Shown here one piece after another: positions 29,525-41,599 of a stretch of DNA of 64,000 nt. The position numbers and the translations under genes were made by a program. Each line of letters begins with the position of its first letter. Within the stretch, counting starts at the first letter, position 1. This stretch comes from Azoarcus indigens (GTDB lineage Bacteria; Pseudomonadota; Gammaproteobacteria; Burkholderiales; Rhodocyclaceae): contig NZ_SNVV01000004.1 in NCBI RefSeq assembly GCF_004361735.1, positions 212,386 to 276,385 of the forward strand, read 5' to 3'. The notes under the pieces are model-generated. The model was not told where the DNA came from. It saw only the letters and a program-made list of their open reading frames with translations, and did not search any database.

Positions 29525-30013
29525 TCATTGCGCCACCGTGACCAGAGTGGGTTGCAGGCTGCGGAGAATGTCTTGGGGATGGAGGCCGACAAGATATCCC
29601 CGCCTGCCTCCATTGATATAGATCAATGAGAGGTCAAGTATCGTCCTCTCCATGAATACGGGCATTTTCTTCCTCGTTCCGAAGGGAGAGGTGCCGCCGA
29701 CGAGATATCCGGAATGCCGATTCGCGGTTTCCGGCTTGCAGGGTTCAATGCGCTTGCATCCAGCCTGGCGTGCGAGTTCCTTTGTCGAGACTTTACGGTC
29801 GCCATGCATCAGGACGATGAGCGGGCTGCCGTTCTCGTCTTCCATGATCAGGGTTTTAACCACTGCGTGCTCGGGGACATTCAGTGAGCGAGCCGAAACT
29901 GTCGTGCCGCCATGTTCCTCGTATTCATAGAGATGGTCGGAATGCGAGATTCCGTGTTCCTTGAGGAAACGGGTGGCTGGTGTTTCAGGTGCGTTCTTGC
30001 CGGGCTTGCTCAT
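29525..30013 (-). CDS. ybaK: YbaK/EbsC-type aminoacyl-tRNA deacylase
   Basis: A 162-residue editing protein of the YbaK/ProX family, which frees tRNA-Pro from mischarged Cys or other small amino acids in trans. Recognisable sequence includes TPATRFLKEHGI, VVKTLIMEDENG, VLMHGDRKVSTKEL, and the late YLVGGTSPFGTRKKMPVFME with the conserved GG-S-P-FG-K pattern. It follows xerD by 49 bp on the same strand. Exact substrate (Cys-tRNA-Pro versus another) cannot be set from sequence alone. Confidence 0.9.
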   Translation of the reverse strand: MSKPGKNAPETPATRFLKEHGISHSDHLYEYEEHGGTTVSARSLNVPEHAVVKTLIMEDENGSPLIVLMHGDRKVSTKELARQAGCKRIEPCKPETANRHSGYLVGGTSPFGTRKKMPVFMERTILDLSLIYINGGRRGYLVGLHPQDILRSLQPTLVTVAQ

Positions 30014-30062
30014 GATTGCAGGAGTGTAGTCGGAGTGACGTTTTTTTTCAGATCGGTGCTTC

Positions 30063-30980
30063 TTAAGCGCGTGGATGATGCGTGGTATGCAATTGCTTCA
30101 GGCGTTCGCGGGCGACATGGGTATAGACCTGAGTGGTGGATATGTCAGCGTGGCCGAGCAGCATTTGCACGACGCGCAGATCGGCGCCGTGGTTAAGGAG
30201 GTGTGTGGCAAATGCATGGCGCAATGTGTGGGGCGATATCCTGTCCGTCGGGATGCCGGCTTGCATGGCGCGCTGTTTGACGATACGCCAGAACATCTGC
30301 CGGGTCATCGCCTGGCCGCGGCGGGTCAGGAATATTTCATCCGAGCGCTGAGCGCCGAGTAATGCACTCCGCGCCTCCCGCATATAGCGGATTATCCACT
30401 CCGCCGCGATATCGCCCAGCGGCACCAGGCGCTCCTTGCTGCCTTTGCCGATGACACGAACCAAGCCTTCGTTCAGAGAAACGGCAAAGGTCTTCAGGCC
30501 GATGAGTTCGGAAACCCGCAGGCCGGTCGCGTAGAGCACTTCCAGCATGCAGCGGTCGCGCAGGCCGAGCGGCGAATCGTCATCCGGTGCAGATAGCAGG
30601 GCCTCGACCTGTTTCTCGGACAAGGTGCGTGGAAATCGCTGCGTAGGCAGCGGGGCGTCCAGAATGAGTGTGGGATCCTCGCTTATTTCTCCTTGGGCGA
30701 GTTGCATGCGGTAATAGCGCCGCCACGCGGATAACAGTCTGCGCTGACTGGCGGGTTTTGCGCGCAGGCTGAATTCCGCGAGATAGGCCGCGAGTTCGTT
30801 GCCTCTGGCCTGTTTTAATTCGATGCGGCGTTTCTTCAGCCAGGCGGCGAATAGCGCGAGATCGCTGCGATAGCCAGCCAACGTATTGCGCGCCAGGCCG
30901 TGCTCAAGCCAGAGTGTGTCGGTGAAGCGATCCAATTCGCTCCGGGTGGCCGGATCGAGCCCGCTTTCGGCGGCGTTCAA
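30063..30980 (-). CDS. xerD: Site-specific tyrosine recombinase XerD
   Basis: A 305-residue recombinase that, with XerC, resolves chromosome dimers at dif. All catalytic residues are present (numbering from the proposed start): Arg155 (ATGLRVSEL), Lys179 (GKGSKERL), His251 and Arg254 (HTLRHAFATHLL), His277 (LLGHADIST) and Tyr286 (QVYTHV). The best start is TTG at 30980: it gives the normal length, is preceded by GAGGG at a good distance, and overlaps the ogt stop (TTGA). A frame opening at 31292 would add about 100 residues that lie over ogt. Confidence 0.93.
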   Translation of the reverse strand: MNAAESGLDPATRSELDRFTDTLWLEHGLARNTLAGYRSDLALFAAWLKKRRIELKQARGNELAAYLAEFSLRAKPASQRRLLSAWRRYYRMQLAQGEISEDPTLILDAPLPTQRFPRTLSEKQVEALLSAPDDDSPLGLRDRCMLEVLYATGLRVSELIGLKTFAVSLNEGLVRVIGKGSKERLVPLGDIAAEWIIRYMREARSALLGAQRSDEIFLTRRGQAMTRQMFWRIVKQRAMQAGIPTDRISPHTLRHAFATHLLNHGADLRVVQMLLGHADISTTQVYTHVARERLKQLHTTHHPRA

Positions 30981-31471
30981 ATCGCGCCCTCGTTTTGCAG
31001 TAACCAGCGCTTGGCGGCGAGCAAATAGCCATCCGTGGCATTGGCGAATCCCCCGAGGCCCTGCCGGGACACGACTCTGTGGCAGGGGGTGAGCAAGGGA
31101 AACGGATTTGCACCGCAGGCCTGGCCGACCGCGCGTGGGCTGCCCCCAACCAGTCGGGCGAGTTCGCCATAGGTGCGGGTCTGGCCGCAGGGAATGGCGC
31201 GGATTGCTTTCCACACGGCTCGCTGGAACGGAGTCCCATGCTCGGTCGGCAGCACGTTGACGGCGGTGTCGGGCGCGGCCAGCCAGGCACATATCTGCTC
31301 AGTAACCCTTCGAGCGTGCGGAGTGCCCGGTGGTACAGCTGGTGCCTCCGGTGGGAGAAAGCGCAATTCGGTTAGCTGCTCGTCCGCGAAGCGCAGGCCG
31401 AAGCCGCCGAAGGGCAATTGGAGGATGGCGCTGAAGCTGGAGAGGTCGGGGGGGGAAGGGGGCATGACCAT
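30977..31471 (-). CDS. ogt: Methylated-DNA--protein-cysteine methyltransferase
   Basis: A 164-residue suicide repair protein that removes O6-alkyl groups from guanine. The acceptor is Cys130 in LLTPCHRVVSRQG; the helix-turn-helix part is around GELARLVGGSPRAVGQACGANP. The N-terminal half is the usual small domain. Both ATG 31471 and ATG 31465 are possible starts; no strong ribosome site distinguishes them. The stop codon overlaps the TTG start of xerD, so the two are coupled. It follows a 427-bp leader region with several hairpins. Confidence 0.95.
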   Translation of the reverse strand: MVMPPSPPDLSSFSAILQLPFGGFGLRFADEQLTELRFLPPEAPAVPPGTPHARRVTEQICAWLAAPDTAVNVLPTEHGTPFQRAVWKAIRAIPCGQTRTYGELARLVGGSPRAVGQACGANPFPLLTPCHRVVSRQGLGGFANATDGYLLAAKRWLLQNEGAI

Positions 31472-31898
31472 GCTCGCTGGATGTTGCCGGCGCGGCCTGC
31501 TGAGAGGTGGGTGCGGCGGAACCCGAGGATCCCGCCGACCCGATTGCTCTACCCCAGAGCAAAACTGCGGGCCAAAAAACTGCCCTTAGGACGGATTATG
31601 CCACGGGCTCGATACTCAACGCGTACAAAGGACTACGTAATTGTTCGGATAACGTTGACGTTAGCGTAAGCCAGAAGGAGGGTAAGGAGGCCGCGCACTC
31701 GGTCGGAAAGGTGCTTGTTTCCTTGCTTTCCGCCGAGGGGCGTACCCTTCCCTGTTCTATCTGTGCCCGTTCTAGGCGCGCGTAGTATGCAACGAAAGGC
31801 AAATGCCCACCGGAATGGGCATCGCGCTTTGAGAAGGGGCGGCGGGAAGCGGTCATGCGGCTGAGAGGTCTCTCCGGGGGCGCTGGGACGCCGCCGCC
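31472..31898. other. 427-bp intergenic region between proA and ogt
   Basis: No gene with a recognisable product is present; short frames here lack a good ribosome site and family features. The part next to ogt holds two adjacent hairpins (31515-31536, imperfect, and TTGCTCT/AGAGCAA at 31544-31562). The centre is less GC-rich and contains an imperfect palindrome TTGACGTTAGCGTAAG (31655-31670) followed by purine-rich AAGGAGGGTAAGGAGG. A hairpin ATGCCCA/TGGGCAT (31803-31822) lies downstream of proA and is followed on the minus strand by a T-rich stretch; it may be its terminator. Confidence 0.5.
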
Positions 31899-33176
31899 TC
31901 AGCGTCGTACTTCGCCGTTGCCGAACACGATCCATTTCTGGCTGGTCAGCCCTTCTAGGCCGACCGGGCCGCGGGCATGGATCTTGTCGGTTGAAATGCC
32001 GATTTCCGCGCCCAGGCCGTATTCGAAGCCGTCGGCGAAGCGGGTGGAGGCATTTACCATCACTGAAGCGGAGTCCACCTCACGCAGGAAGCGCATCGCG
32101 CTGCTGTAGTTCTCGGTGATGATGGCTTCGGTGTGCTGCGAGCTGTAGGTGTTGATGTGTTCGATGGCGGCATCCAGCCCGTCGACCACCTTTACCGCGA
32201 TGATGGGTGCGAGATATTCCTCCCGCCAGTCTTGCTCGGTGGCTTCCCGCAGATGCTGCTGGCCGATGCCGGCCTCGCGCAGTATGGCCAGCGTTTTCGG
32301 GCAGCCGCGTATTTCAACACCCTTGCCAGTCAGCATGCGGCCGATTTCGGGCAGGAAGCGCTGGGCGACGCCGCGGGCGACGACCAGGCTTTCCGTGGTG
32401 TTGCAGGGCGCGTAGCGCTGCGTCTTGGCGTTCTCGACGATGGGGACGACCTTGGCAGGATCGGCGTCGTCGTCCACATAGACGTGGCAGTTGCCGTCCA
32501 GGTGCTTGATCACCGGCACGCGGGCATCGCGGGAGATGCGCTCGATCAGGCCCTTGCCGCCGCGGGGGACGATCACGTCCACATACTCCGGCATGGTGAT
32601 CATGGCGCCGACGGCGGCGCGGTCCGCGGTTTCCACGACTTGAACTGCGCTCTCAGGCAAGCCGGCTTCGGCCAGGCCGGCGCGCACGCAGGCGGCGATG
32701 GCCTGGTTGCTGTGCAGGGCTTCCTTGCCGCCGCGCAGGATGGCGGCGTTACCCGACTTGAGGCAAAGCGCGGCCGCGTCGGCCGTCACGTTGGGGCGGG
32801 ATTCATAGATGATGCCGATTACGCCCAGCGGCACCCGCATCTTGCCGACCTGGATGCCGCTGGGGCGGCGCTTCATGTCGGTGATCTCGCCGACAGGGTC
32901 CGGCAGCGCGGCGACCTGCTCCAGGCCTTCGGCCATGGTGGCGATGACCTTGTCGGTGAGTGCCAGGCGGTCGATCAGCGCGGCGTCTAGGCCGGCGGCG
33001 CGGGCGGCCTCCAGATCGCGCGCGTTGGCGGCGAGCAGGGATTCGCGCTGGGCGCGGACGGCGGCGGCCATGGCCCGCAGGGCGCGGTTCTTGGCGTCGG
33101 TGGATGCGGCGGCGAGTTGGCGGGAAGCGGCGCGGGCCTGGCGGCCCAGGGCTTCCATATAGGCTTGGGTGTCCAT
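31899..33176 (-). CDS. proA: Glutamate-5-semialdehyde dehydrogenase (gamma-glutamyl phosphate reductase)
   Basis: A 425-residue NADPH-dependent enzyme of proline synthesis reducing gamma-glutamyl phosphate. It has the aldehyde-dehydrogenase fold with the catalytic cysteine in [29 protein letters not shown] and [23 protein letters not shown]. Length is usual (about 417-425). It follows holA by 82 bp in the order leuS-lptE-holA-proA often seen in betaproteobacteria. A proB gene is not in the window. Confidence 0.97.
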   Translation of the reverse strand: MDTQAYMEALGRQARAASRQLAAASTDAKNRALRAMAAAVRAQRESLLAANARDLEAARAAGLDAALIDRLALTDKVIATMAEGLEQVAALPDPVGEITDMKRRPSGIQVGKMRVPLGVIGIIYESRPNVTADAAALCLKSGNAAILRGGKEALHSNQAIAACVRAGLAEAGLPESAVQVVETADRAAVGAMITMPEYVDVIVPRGGKGLIERISRDARVPVIKHLDGNCHVYVDDDADPAKVVPIVENAKTQRYAPCNTTESLVVARGVAQRFLPEIGRMLTGKGVEIRGCPKTLAILREAGIGQQHLREATEQDWREEYLAPIIAVKVVDGLDAAIEHINTYSSQHTEAIITENYSSAMRFLREVDSASVMVNASTRFADGFEYGLGAEIGISTDKIHARGPVGLEGLTSQKWIVFGNGEVRR

Positions 33177-33258
33177 CGGCTTCTTCGGTGCTGAGACGCA
33201 AACGTCAATTAAAGCACCGAACCGTGCTGGCCGGCGAGCGCGGGCAGGCGTAGCGGGC

Positions 33259-34269
33259 TTAGCGGGAGCGGCTCAGGCGCAGCGCCAGGAGCAGGAATTC
33301 GTCCCAGATGTCGCCGGGTACCAGGCCCTTGACCATGCGGTCTATGCGGGCAGCGTGCATCAGCGCGGCGCGCAACGTGCCGATGGAGAGCCGGCTCACT
33401 GCCTTGCCCAGCGCCTGGCGGCGGCGTTCGTCGAACACCCGTTCCGCCTTCATCAGCGCTTGCAGGGGTTGGCCTTCATCCTGGCCGCTGCGCAGTGCCG
33501 CCAGCGTGCGGGTTTCGTTTGCCAGCGCCCACAGCACCAAGGGCGGAGCGGCGCCTTCGCCGCGCAGGCCGTCTAGCAGGCGGGCGCAGCGCGCCGGGTC
33601 GCCTTCCAGAATGGCGTGGCGGAGTTTGTCGATGTCGTAGCGGGCGACGTTCAGCACAGCGTCCTGCACCTGTTCCAGCGTCAGGGCGCCTTCCGGGTGC
33701 AGCAGGCCGAGCTTGCGGATTTCCTGGTGGGCGGCGAGCAGATTGCCTTCCACATGGTCCGCGATGAAGGCGAGGGCTTCGGGCGCTGCGGTCTGTTTCT
33801 GTGCGGCCAGCCTGTGGGCGATCCAGTCCGGCAGACGCTCGCGCTCGGGCGCGTTCAGCTCCAGCACATTGCCCTGGTCTGACAGGGCCTTGAACCAGCT
33901 GGTCTTGCGCGCCTGCCAGTCGATTTCCGGCAGGGTGAGCAGGGTGATGGTGCCAGCGGGCAGGTTGGCCGCATGACGCTGCAGGGCTTCGCCGCCGTCG
34001 CGGCCGGGCTTGCCGGTGGGTATGCGCAGGTCGATCAGCTTGGAGCCGCCGAACAGGGACATGTTGCCGGCGGCCAGCGTCAGGCTGTCCCAGCGGAATC
34101 CTTGGCCGACGACCAGGGTTTCGCGCTCTTCGTAGCCTTGTTTCTTCGCTGCCGCGCGGATGGCGTCGGCCGCCTCCAGCACCAGCAGCGGCTCGTTGCC
34201 GTGTACCGTCCACAACGGTGCCAGCGCTTTGCCGAGCTGGGCCTGGAGCTGGTCGGGACGCAGGATCAC
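33259..34269 (-). CDS. holA: DNA polymerase III subunit delta
   Basis: A 336-residue clamp-loader subunit that opens the beta sliding clamp. Features are [20 protein letters not shown] at the start, the P-loop-like region replaced by [39 protein letters not shown], and the helical collar towards the C-terminus ([20 protein letters not shown]). Its start overlaps the lptE stop by 4 bp (ATGA), indicating coupling with lptE, a widely conserved pairing. Confidence 0.95.
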   Translation of the reverse strand: MILRPDQLQAQLGKALAPLWTVHGNEPLLVLEAADAIRAAAKKQGYEERETLVVGQGFRWDSLTLAAGNMSLFGGSKLIDLRIPTGKPGRDGGEALQRHAANLPAGTITLLTLPEIDWQARKTSWFKALSDQGNVLELNAPERERLPDWIAHRLAAQKQTAAPEALAFIADHVEGNLLAAHQEIRKLGLLHPEGALTLEQVQDAVLNVARYDIDKLRHAILEGDPARCARLLDGLRGEGAAPPLVLWALANETRTLAALRSGQDEGQPLQALMKAERVFDERRRQALGKAVSRLSIGTLRAALMHAARIDRMVKGLVPGDIWDEFLLLALRLSRSR

Positions 34270-34781
34270 GGGTTGCGATGAACCGCCGCGAGGCGGCGCA
34301 TGATCTGCATCACCAGGTCGCTCTGCATGTCGTTGTAGAGCAGGTTCTCTTCCTGCTCCTTGCCCAGCACCTGGGAGTCGTCGAAGGTGTATTCCCGGCG
34401 CGCCAGGATGGTGGTGGGCGGGATGAGGTCGCTGCCGCCCTTGTCCACCAGCCGGAAGCGGATGCGCTGGACGAGCTGGTATTCGCGCACCTTGCCGGCG
34501 CCGGTCAGGCTGAGGATCTCGCGTTCGCGTTCGTTGGCCAGGATCTGCAGCTTGACGTCGGCTGCGGCCGGGTCATCCACCACGGTGGTGCTGCCGCTGG
34601 TGGCGATGTGCCGGCGCAGCGAGATGCCGAGGTCGGAATACTGGCTGGCGCCGACGTGGATGGTGGCGAAGTCCAGCGGTTGCGGTCCGCGCAGGCGGAA
34701 GCCGCAGCCGGCCAGCAGTGCGGCGGCCAAGCCGGCGCTGGCACCGGTGAGGAAGCGACGCCGGTTGAAGGAGGAAGGCAT
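34266..34781 (-). CDS. lptE: LPS-assembly lipoprotein LptE
   Basis: A 171-residue outer-membrane lipoprotein that plugs the LptD barrel and helps insert lipopolysaccharide. The lipobox LLAGC places the lipidated residue at Cys26, followed by GFRLRGPQPLDFATIHVG, the LptE opening. The signal peptide is preceded by NRRRFLTG, which resembles a twin-arginine motif. It lies 11 bp after leuS and overlaps holA; leuS-lptE-holA is a conserved unit. Confidence 0.93.
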   Translation of the reverse strand: MPSSFNRRRFLTGASAGLAAALLAGCGFRLRGPQPLDFATIHVGASQYSDLGISLRRHIATSGSTTVVDDPAAADVKLQILANEREREILSLTGAGKVREYQLVQRIRFRLVDKGGSDLIPPTTILARREYTFDDSQVLGKEQEENLLYNDMQSDLVMQIMRRLAAVHRNP

Positions 34782-34792
34782 CAGGGGTGTCC

Positions 34793-37959
<3,167 letters not shown>

Positions 37960-38271
37960 CTGGTGTTTCTCCTGGGGGCTCCGGTAGAGCCCGTTGCAGG
38001 GCGGCGCTCTTTTGAAGCGGCCGTCATGCGTGTTCTTGTTGTACTGCAAAATCCGTTGCCGGAGCTTATTTATGCTCGATTCTACGGATTCTTCGAGTAT
38101 TGGGGCGTGACGAAGTTCCTGCTTTTGCTGCTATGCACAAACCCAAGATATTTCAGTGTTGAAGCGATTTCAAGTTTCTTGTTGCAGCGACGCAACAGTG
38201 GGTGCGGCGAGGGTGAAAAGGGGACGGAGGGCGGGCCGCGGGTAGAATGCCCCCCTGGAAAGGAAGCTCCC
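37960..38271. other. 312-bp AT-richer divergent region between orphan gene and uvrD
   Basis: No gene seen. Bases about 38020-38190 are clearly less GC-rich than the rest of the window. They contain TTTTGCTGCTATGCACAAA (38123-38141), an imperfect inverted-repeat-like element, and TTGCAGCGACGCAAC about 50 bp further. A TAGAAT at about 38252 is a possible -10 box for uvrD. The region must hold promoters for both divergent genes. Confidence 0.5.
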
Positions 38272-40464
38272 ATGTCGAATCTGCTAGCGAACCTGAACAA
38301 CGAACAGATGCAGGCGGTCACGCTGCCGCCCCAGCATGCGCTCATCCTGGCCGGCGCCGGCTCGGGCAAGACGCGGGTGCTGACCACCCGCATCGCCTGG
38401 CTGATCCAGACCGGCCAGGTCGATCCTTCCGGGCTGCTGGCGGTAACCTTCACCAACAAGGCGGCGAAGGAAATGCTGGCGCGGCTGTCGGCCATGCTGC
38501 CGGTGAGCCCGCGTGGCATGTGGATAGGGACCTTCCACGGACTGTGCAACCGCCTGTTGAGGGCGCACTACCGCGATGCCGGCCTGCCCCAGCTGTTCCA
38601 GATCCTGGACTCCGGTGATCAGCTGGCGGCGATCAAGCGCCTGCTGAAGACGCTGAACATCGACGATGAGAAATATCCGCCGCGTGATCTGCAACACTTC
38701 ATCAACGGCCAGAAGGAGGCGGGCAACCGGCCGGCGGCGGTCGAGGCCTGGGACGACCACACCCGCCAGCGCGTCATGCTCTACACCGAGTACGAGGCCC
38801 AGTGCCAGCGCGAAGGCGTGGTGGATTTCGCCGAACTGCTGCTGCGCTCCTACGAACTGCTGGAGCGCCACGAACCGCTGCGGCGCCATTACCAGCGCCG
38901 CTTCCGTCACATCCTGGTGGATGAGTTCCAGGATACCAACCGCCTGCAGTATCGCTGGCTGAAGCTGCTGGCGGACGATGGCCGGGAGGGCGGCGCGGCG
39001 TTGTTCTGCGTTGGCGACGACGACCAGTCCATTTACCGCTTCCGCGGCGCAGAGGTCGGCAACATGCGCGACTTCGAGCGCGAGTTCCGTGTCGCCAACG
39101 TGATCCGGCTGGAGCAGAACTACCGCTCCGGCGGCAACATCCTGGACGCGGCCAACGCCATCATCCGCTACAACGCCAACCGTCTCGGCAAGAACCTGTG
39201 GACCGATCAGGGTGCCGGCGAGCCCATCCGGGTGTTCGAGGCTTTCTCGGATGGCGACGAAGCGCGCTGGATTGTCGAGGAAATCCAGTCGCTGGTGCGG
39301 GACGGCGCCTCGCGCGGCGAGATCGCGCTGCTCTACCGCTCCAACGCCCAATCGCGGGTGCTGGAACACCAGCTCTTCAGCGCCGGCATTCCCTATCGCG
39401 TCTATGGCGGCCTGCGCTTCTTCGAACGCCAAGAGATCAAGCACGCGCTGGCCTACCTCCGGCTGATCGCCAACCCGGATGACGACACCGCTTTCGCCCG
39501 GGTGGTGAACTTCCCCGCACGCGGTATCGGCGCCCGCTCGCTGGAGTCGCTGCAGGATGCCGCGCGCACCTTCAACACCAGCCTCTACGCCACCGTGCCG
39601 CATCTCAGCGGCAAGCCGGGTACCGTGCTGGCGCAGTTCGTCCGGCTGGTGGAGACGCTGCGGACCGAGACCGCGCCTTTGCCGCTGCCGGAACTGGTCG
39701 ACCACGTGCTGCACGGCGCCGGCCTGCGCGACCACTACCTCGCCGAGAAGGAAGGCCGCGAGCGGCTGGAGAACCTGGACGAACTGCTCAATGCTGCGGC
39801 CAACTTCGTCGCCGAATCCGACGCCGATGCCGAGACCCTGAAGCAGCCGCACGCGCTGCTGGCGGACTTCCTCGCCCACGCTTCCCTGGAGGCCGGCGAC
39901 CATCAGGCGGAGCAGGGCGCCGAAGCGGTGCAACTGATGACGGTGCATTCGGCCAAGGGCCTGGAGTTCAACGCCGTCTTCCTGTCCGGCCTGGAGGAGG
40001 GCCTGTTTCCGCACGAGAACAGCATCCTCGAGACCGAGGGCCTGGAGGAGGAGCGTCGCCTGATGTACGTGGCGGTGACACGGGCCCGGGAGCGGCTCTA
40101 CATCACCTGCGCCCAGAGCCGCATGCTGCACGGGCAGACCCGCTATCACCCGCGGTCGCGCTTCCTGGAGGAGATTCCCGCCGGCCTGCTGAAGTGGCTG
40201 GCGCCACCCAAGCCGCGCGCCAGCGCTTCAACGTCCGGCTCCGCCGGCTATTCGTCCTCCAGCTACCGCGCCAACGCGGCGCCGGCGAGCCGGCCGGAGC
40301 TGGGCGGCCTGCGCATCGGCCAGGGGGTGAGCCACGCCCGTTTCGGCCAGGGCGTGATCGTCGCCGCCGAAGGGAGTGGCTCGGATGCCCGGGTGCAGGT
40401 GAATTTCGGTCCGGCCGGCATCAAGTGGCTGCTGCTGGGCGTGGCCAAACTGGACCCGATCTGA
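38272..40464 (+). CDS. uvrD: DNA helicase II (UvrD/Rep superfamily 1A)
   Basis: A 730-residue 3'-5' helicase of nucleotide-excision and mismatch repair. It has motif I AGAGSGKT (27-34), motif Ia VTFTNKAAKEM, motif II VDEFQDTN, motif III FCVGDDDQSIYRFRGA, motif IV and V (YRSNAQSRVLE, MTVHSAKGLEF) and motif VI YVAVTRARERLYI. The C-terminal Tudor-like part (LRIGQGVSHARFGQGVIVA), which binds RNA polymerase in other species, is present. ATG 38272 is preceded by AAAGGAAG. Length fits UvrD (E. coli 720). Confidence 0.96.
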   Translation: MSNLLANLNNEQMQAVTLPPQHALILAGAGSGKTRVLTTRIAWLIQTGQVDPSGLLAVTFTNKAAKEMLARLSAMLPVSPRGMWIGTFHGLCNRLLRAHYRDAGLPQLFQILDSGDQLAAIKRLLKTLNIDDEKYPPRDLQHFINGQKEAGNRPAAVEAWDDHTRQRVMLYTEYEAQCQREGVVDFAELLLRSYELLERHEPLRRHYQRRFRHILVDEFQDTNRLQYRWLKLLADDGREGGAALFCVGDDDQSIYRFRGAEVGNMRDFEREFRVANVIRLEQNYRSGGNILDAANAIIRYNANRLGKNLWTDQGAGEPIRVFEAFSDGDEARWIVEEIQSLVRDGASRGEIALLYRSNAQSRVLEHQLFSAGIPYRVYGGLRFFERQEIKHALAYLRLIANPDDDTAFARVVNFPARGIGARSLESLQDAARTFNTSLYATVPHLSGKPGTVLAQFVRLVETLRTETAPLPLPELVDHVLHGAGLRDHYLAEKEGRERLENLDELLNAAANFVAESDADAETLKQPHALLADFLAHASLEAGDHQAEQGAEAVQLMTVHSAKGLEFNAVFLSGLEEGLFPHENSILETEGLEEERRLMYVAVTRARERLYITCAQSRMLHGQTRYHPRSRFLEEIPAGLLKWLAPPKPRASASTSGSAGYSSSSYRANAAPASRPELGGLRIGQGVSHARFGQGVIVAAEGSGSDARVQVNFGPAGIKWLLLGVAKLDPI

Positions 40465-40487
40465 CTCCGCTGCCCGCAGGCGGCACC

Positions 40488-41267
40488 TCAGGTGCCGTAA
40501 CGGGCGGCCAAGGCGTCGTGCAGGGCGACGAACTCCTGCGCCAGCTTGTGACGGGCGTCCAGGTGGATCATCGGCCGCGCCTGCTCGTGGGATTCCTTGA
40601 TCTTCACCGAGGCGGAGAGATAGGGCGACAGCACCGGCAAGCCCTCGTCTATCAACTCCTGTACCACTTTCTGCGGCAGGCTGGCGCGTGGCTGGAACTG
40701 GTTGACCACGATGCCTTCCACCTCGAGGTGGCGATTGTGGTCGGCCTTGATCTCCTCCACGTTCTCCAGCAGCGAGTACAGCGCCCGGCGGGAGAAGTCG
40801 TCGCAGTCGAAGGGGATCAGGCAGGCGTCGGCGGCGATCAGCGCCGAGCGGGTGTAGAAGTTGAGGGCCGGCGGCGTGTCGATGTAGACCTCGTCGTAGT
40901 CCTCCGCCAGTTCCTGCAGCGCGTCGCGCAGCTTGTAGATCTTGTAGCGCGACTCCAGCTTGCTCTGCAGCTCTTCCAGCAGTGGATGCGAGGGCATCAC
41001 GTGCAACCCTTCGTAGGGCGAGGCGACGATGAACTCCTCGGTACCTTTGGGGTTCAGCTTGAAGTTCAGCGTCTGGTCGAAGAAGCCGGCCAGGGTCAGC
41101 GCCTGCTCGGTATCGGCGTTGCCGAGCAGGTACTGGGTGGAGTTGCCCTGCGGGTCCAGGTCGACCACCAGCGTGCGCTTGCCGCGATGGGCGCTGATGG
41201 CGGCCAGGTTGCAGGTAATGGTGGACTTCCCGACGCCGCCCTTCTGATTGAATACCACACGCCGCAT
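40488..41267 (-). CDS. Lone ParA-family ATPase
   Basis: A 259-residue ParA/Soj-type ATPase. The deviant Walker A is NQKGGVGKST (7-16), with Walker A' VVDLDPQGNSTQYLLG and Walker B-like YIDTPPALNF. The C-terminal half (KADHNRHLEVEGIVVNQFQP) is usual. There is no parB or parS-like partner nearby, and its neighbours are uvrD (convergent) and maeB (divergent), so this is not the standard chromosome-partition pair. Orphan ParAs may place other cargo such as chemoreceptors, storage granules or pili; the cargo here is unknown. ATG 41267 is preceded by GAGGGGGAA. Confidence 0.85.
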   Translation of the reverse strand: MRRVVFNQKGGVGKSTITCNLAAISAHRGKRTLVVDLDPQGNSTQYLLGNADTEQALTLAGFFDQTLNFKLNPKGTEEFIVASPYEGLHVMPSHPLLEELQSKLESRYKIYKLRDALQELAEDYDEVYIDTPPALNFYTRSALIAADACLIPFDCDDFSRRALYSLLENVEEIKADHNRHLEVEGIVVNQFQPRASLPQKVVQELIDEGLPVLSPYLSASVKIKESHEQARPMIHLDARHKLAQEFVALHDALAARYGT

Positions 41268-41599
41268 AGTTTCCCCCTCGAGTCGTGTGCCCATTGTGCC
41301 AAAAAGCCTTGCCGGCGGGATAAGGCTGCCGTGGCCGGGGAGTGCGACGCCGGCCCTGCCGCCCAAGGTTACGCGCCTTGAGCTAAACTGCCGCCTCGTC
41401 AGTCATGCCGGTTCTGGCTGTTTTTTCAGTCGGATGGCATGCGGGTTCCGATCGGAACCCGCTCTGCGGCACGGCGTTGTCGGCGCCGACATCAACAATC
41501 AGGCTGCGGATGGTCGCAATTGGCGAGGCGACGGTGCGCGCCTATTGTTGCGCCCCACATTACTCATACAAACACCTCACCGTTCCGAGAGGGAAAGCA
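41268..41599. other. 332-bp divergent intergenic region parA-like / maeB
   Basis: No gene is evident; the frame of maeB stays open upstream to 41405, but the encoded residues are not malic-enzyme-like. The region should contain divergent promoters; GAGAGGGAAAGCA just before 41600 is the maeB ribosome site. I see no clear operator. Confidence 0.4.

Noticed and set aside
30981..31292. N-terminal extension of xerD to an ATG at 31292
   Set aside because: The extra 104 residues are Arg/Pro-rich, overlap ogt and exceed the XerD family length. The TTG at 30980 has a good ribosome site.
31515..31562. tRNA-like GCTC...GGTAGAGC sequence on the minus strand
   Set aside because: It imitates a D arm but there is no anticodon stem, T arm or acceptor pairing at the right distance. 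It is better described as a simple hairpin.
31596..31856. Possible 86-residue minus-strand gene in the proA-ogt gap
   Set aside because: No convincing ribosome site, no family features and mixed composition. I could not support it as a gene.
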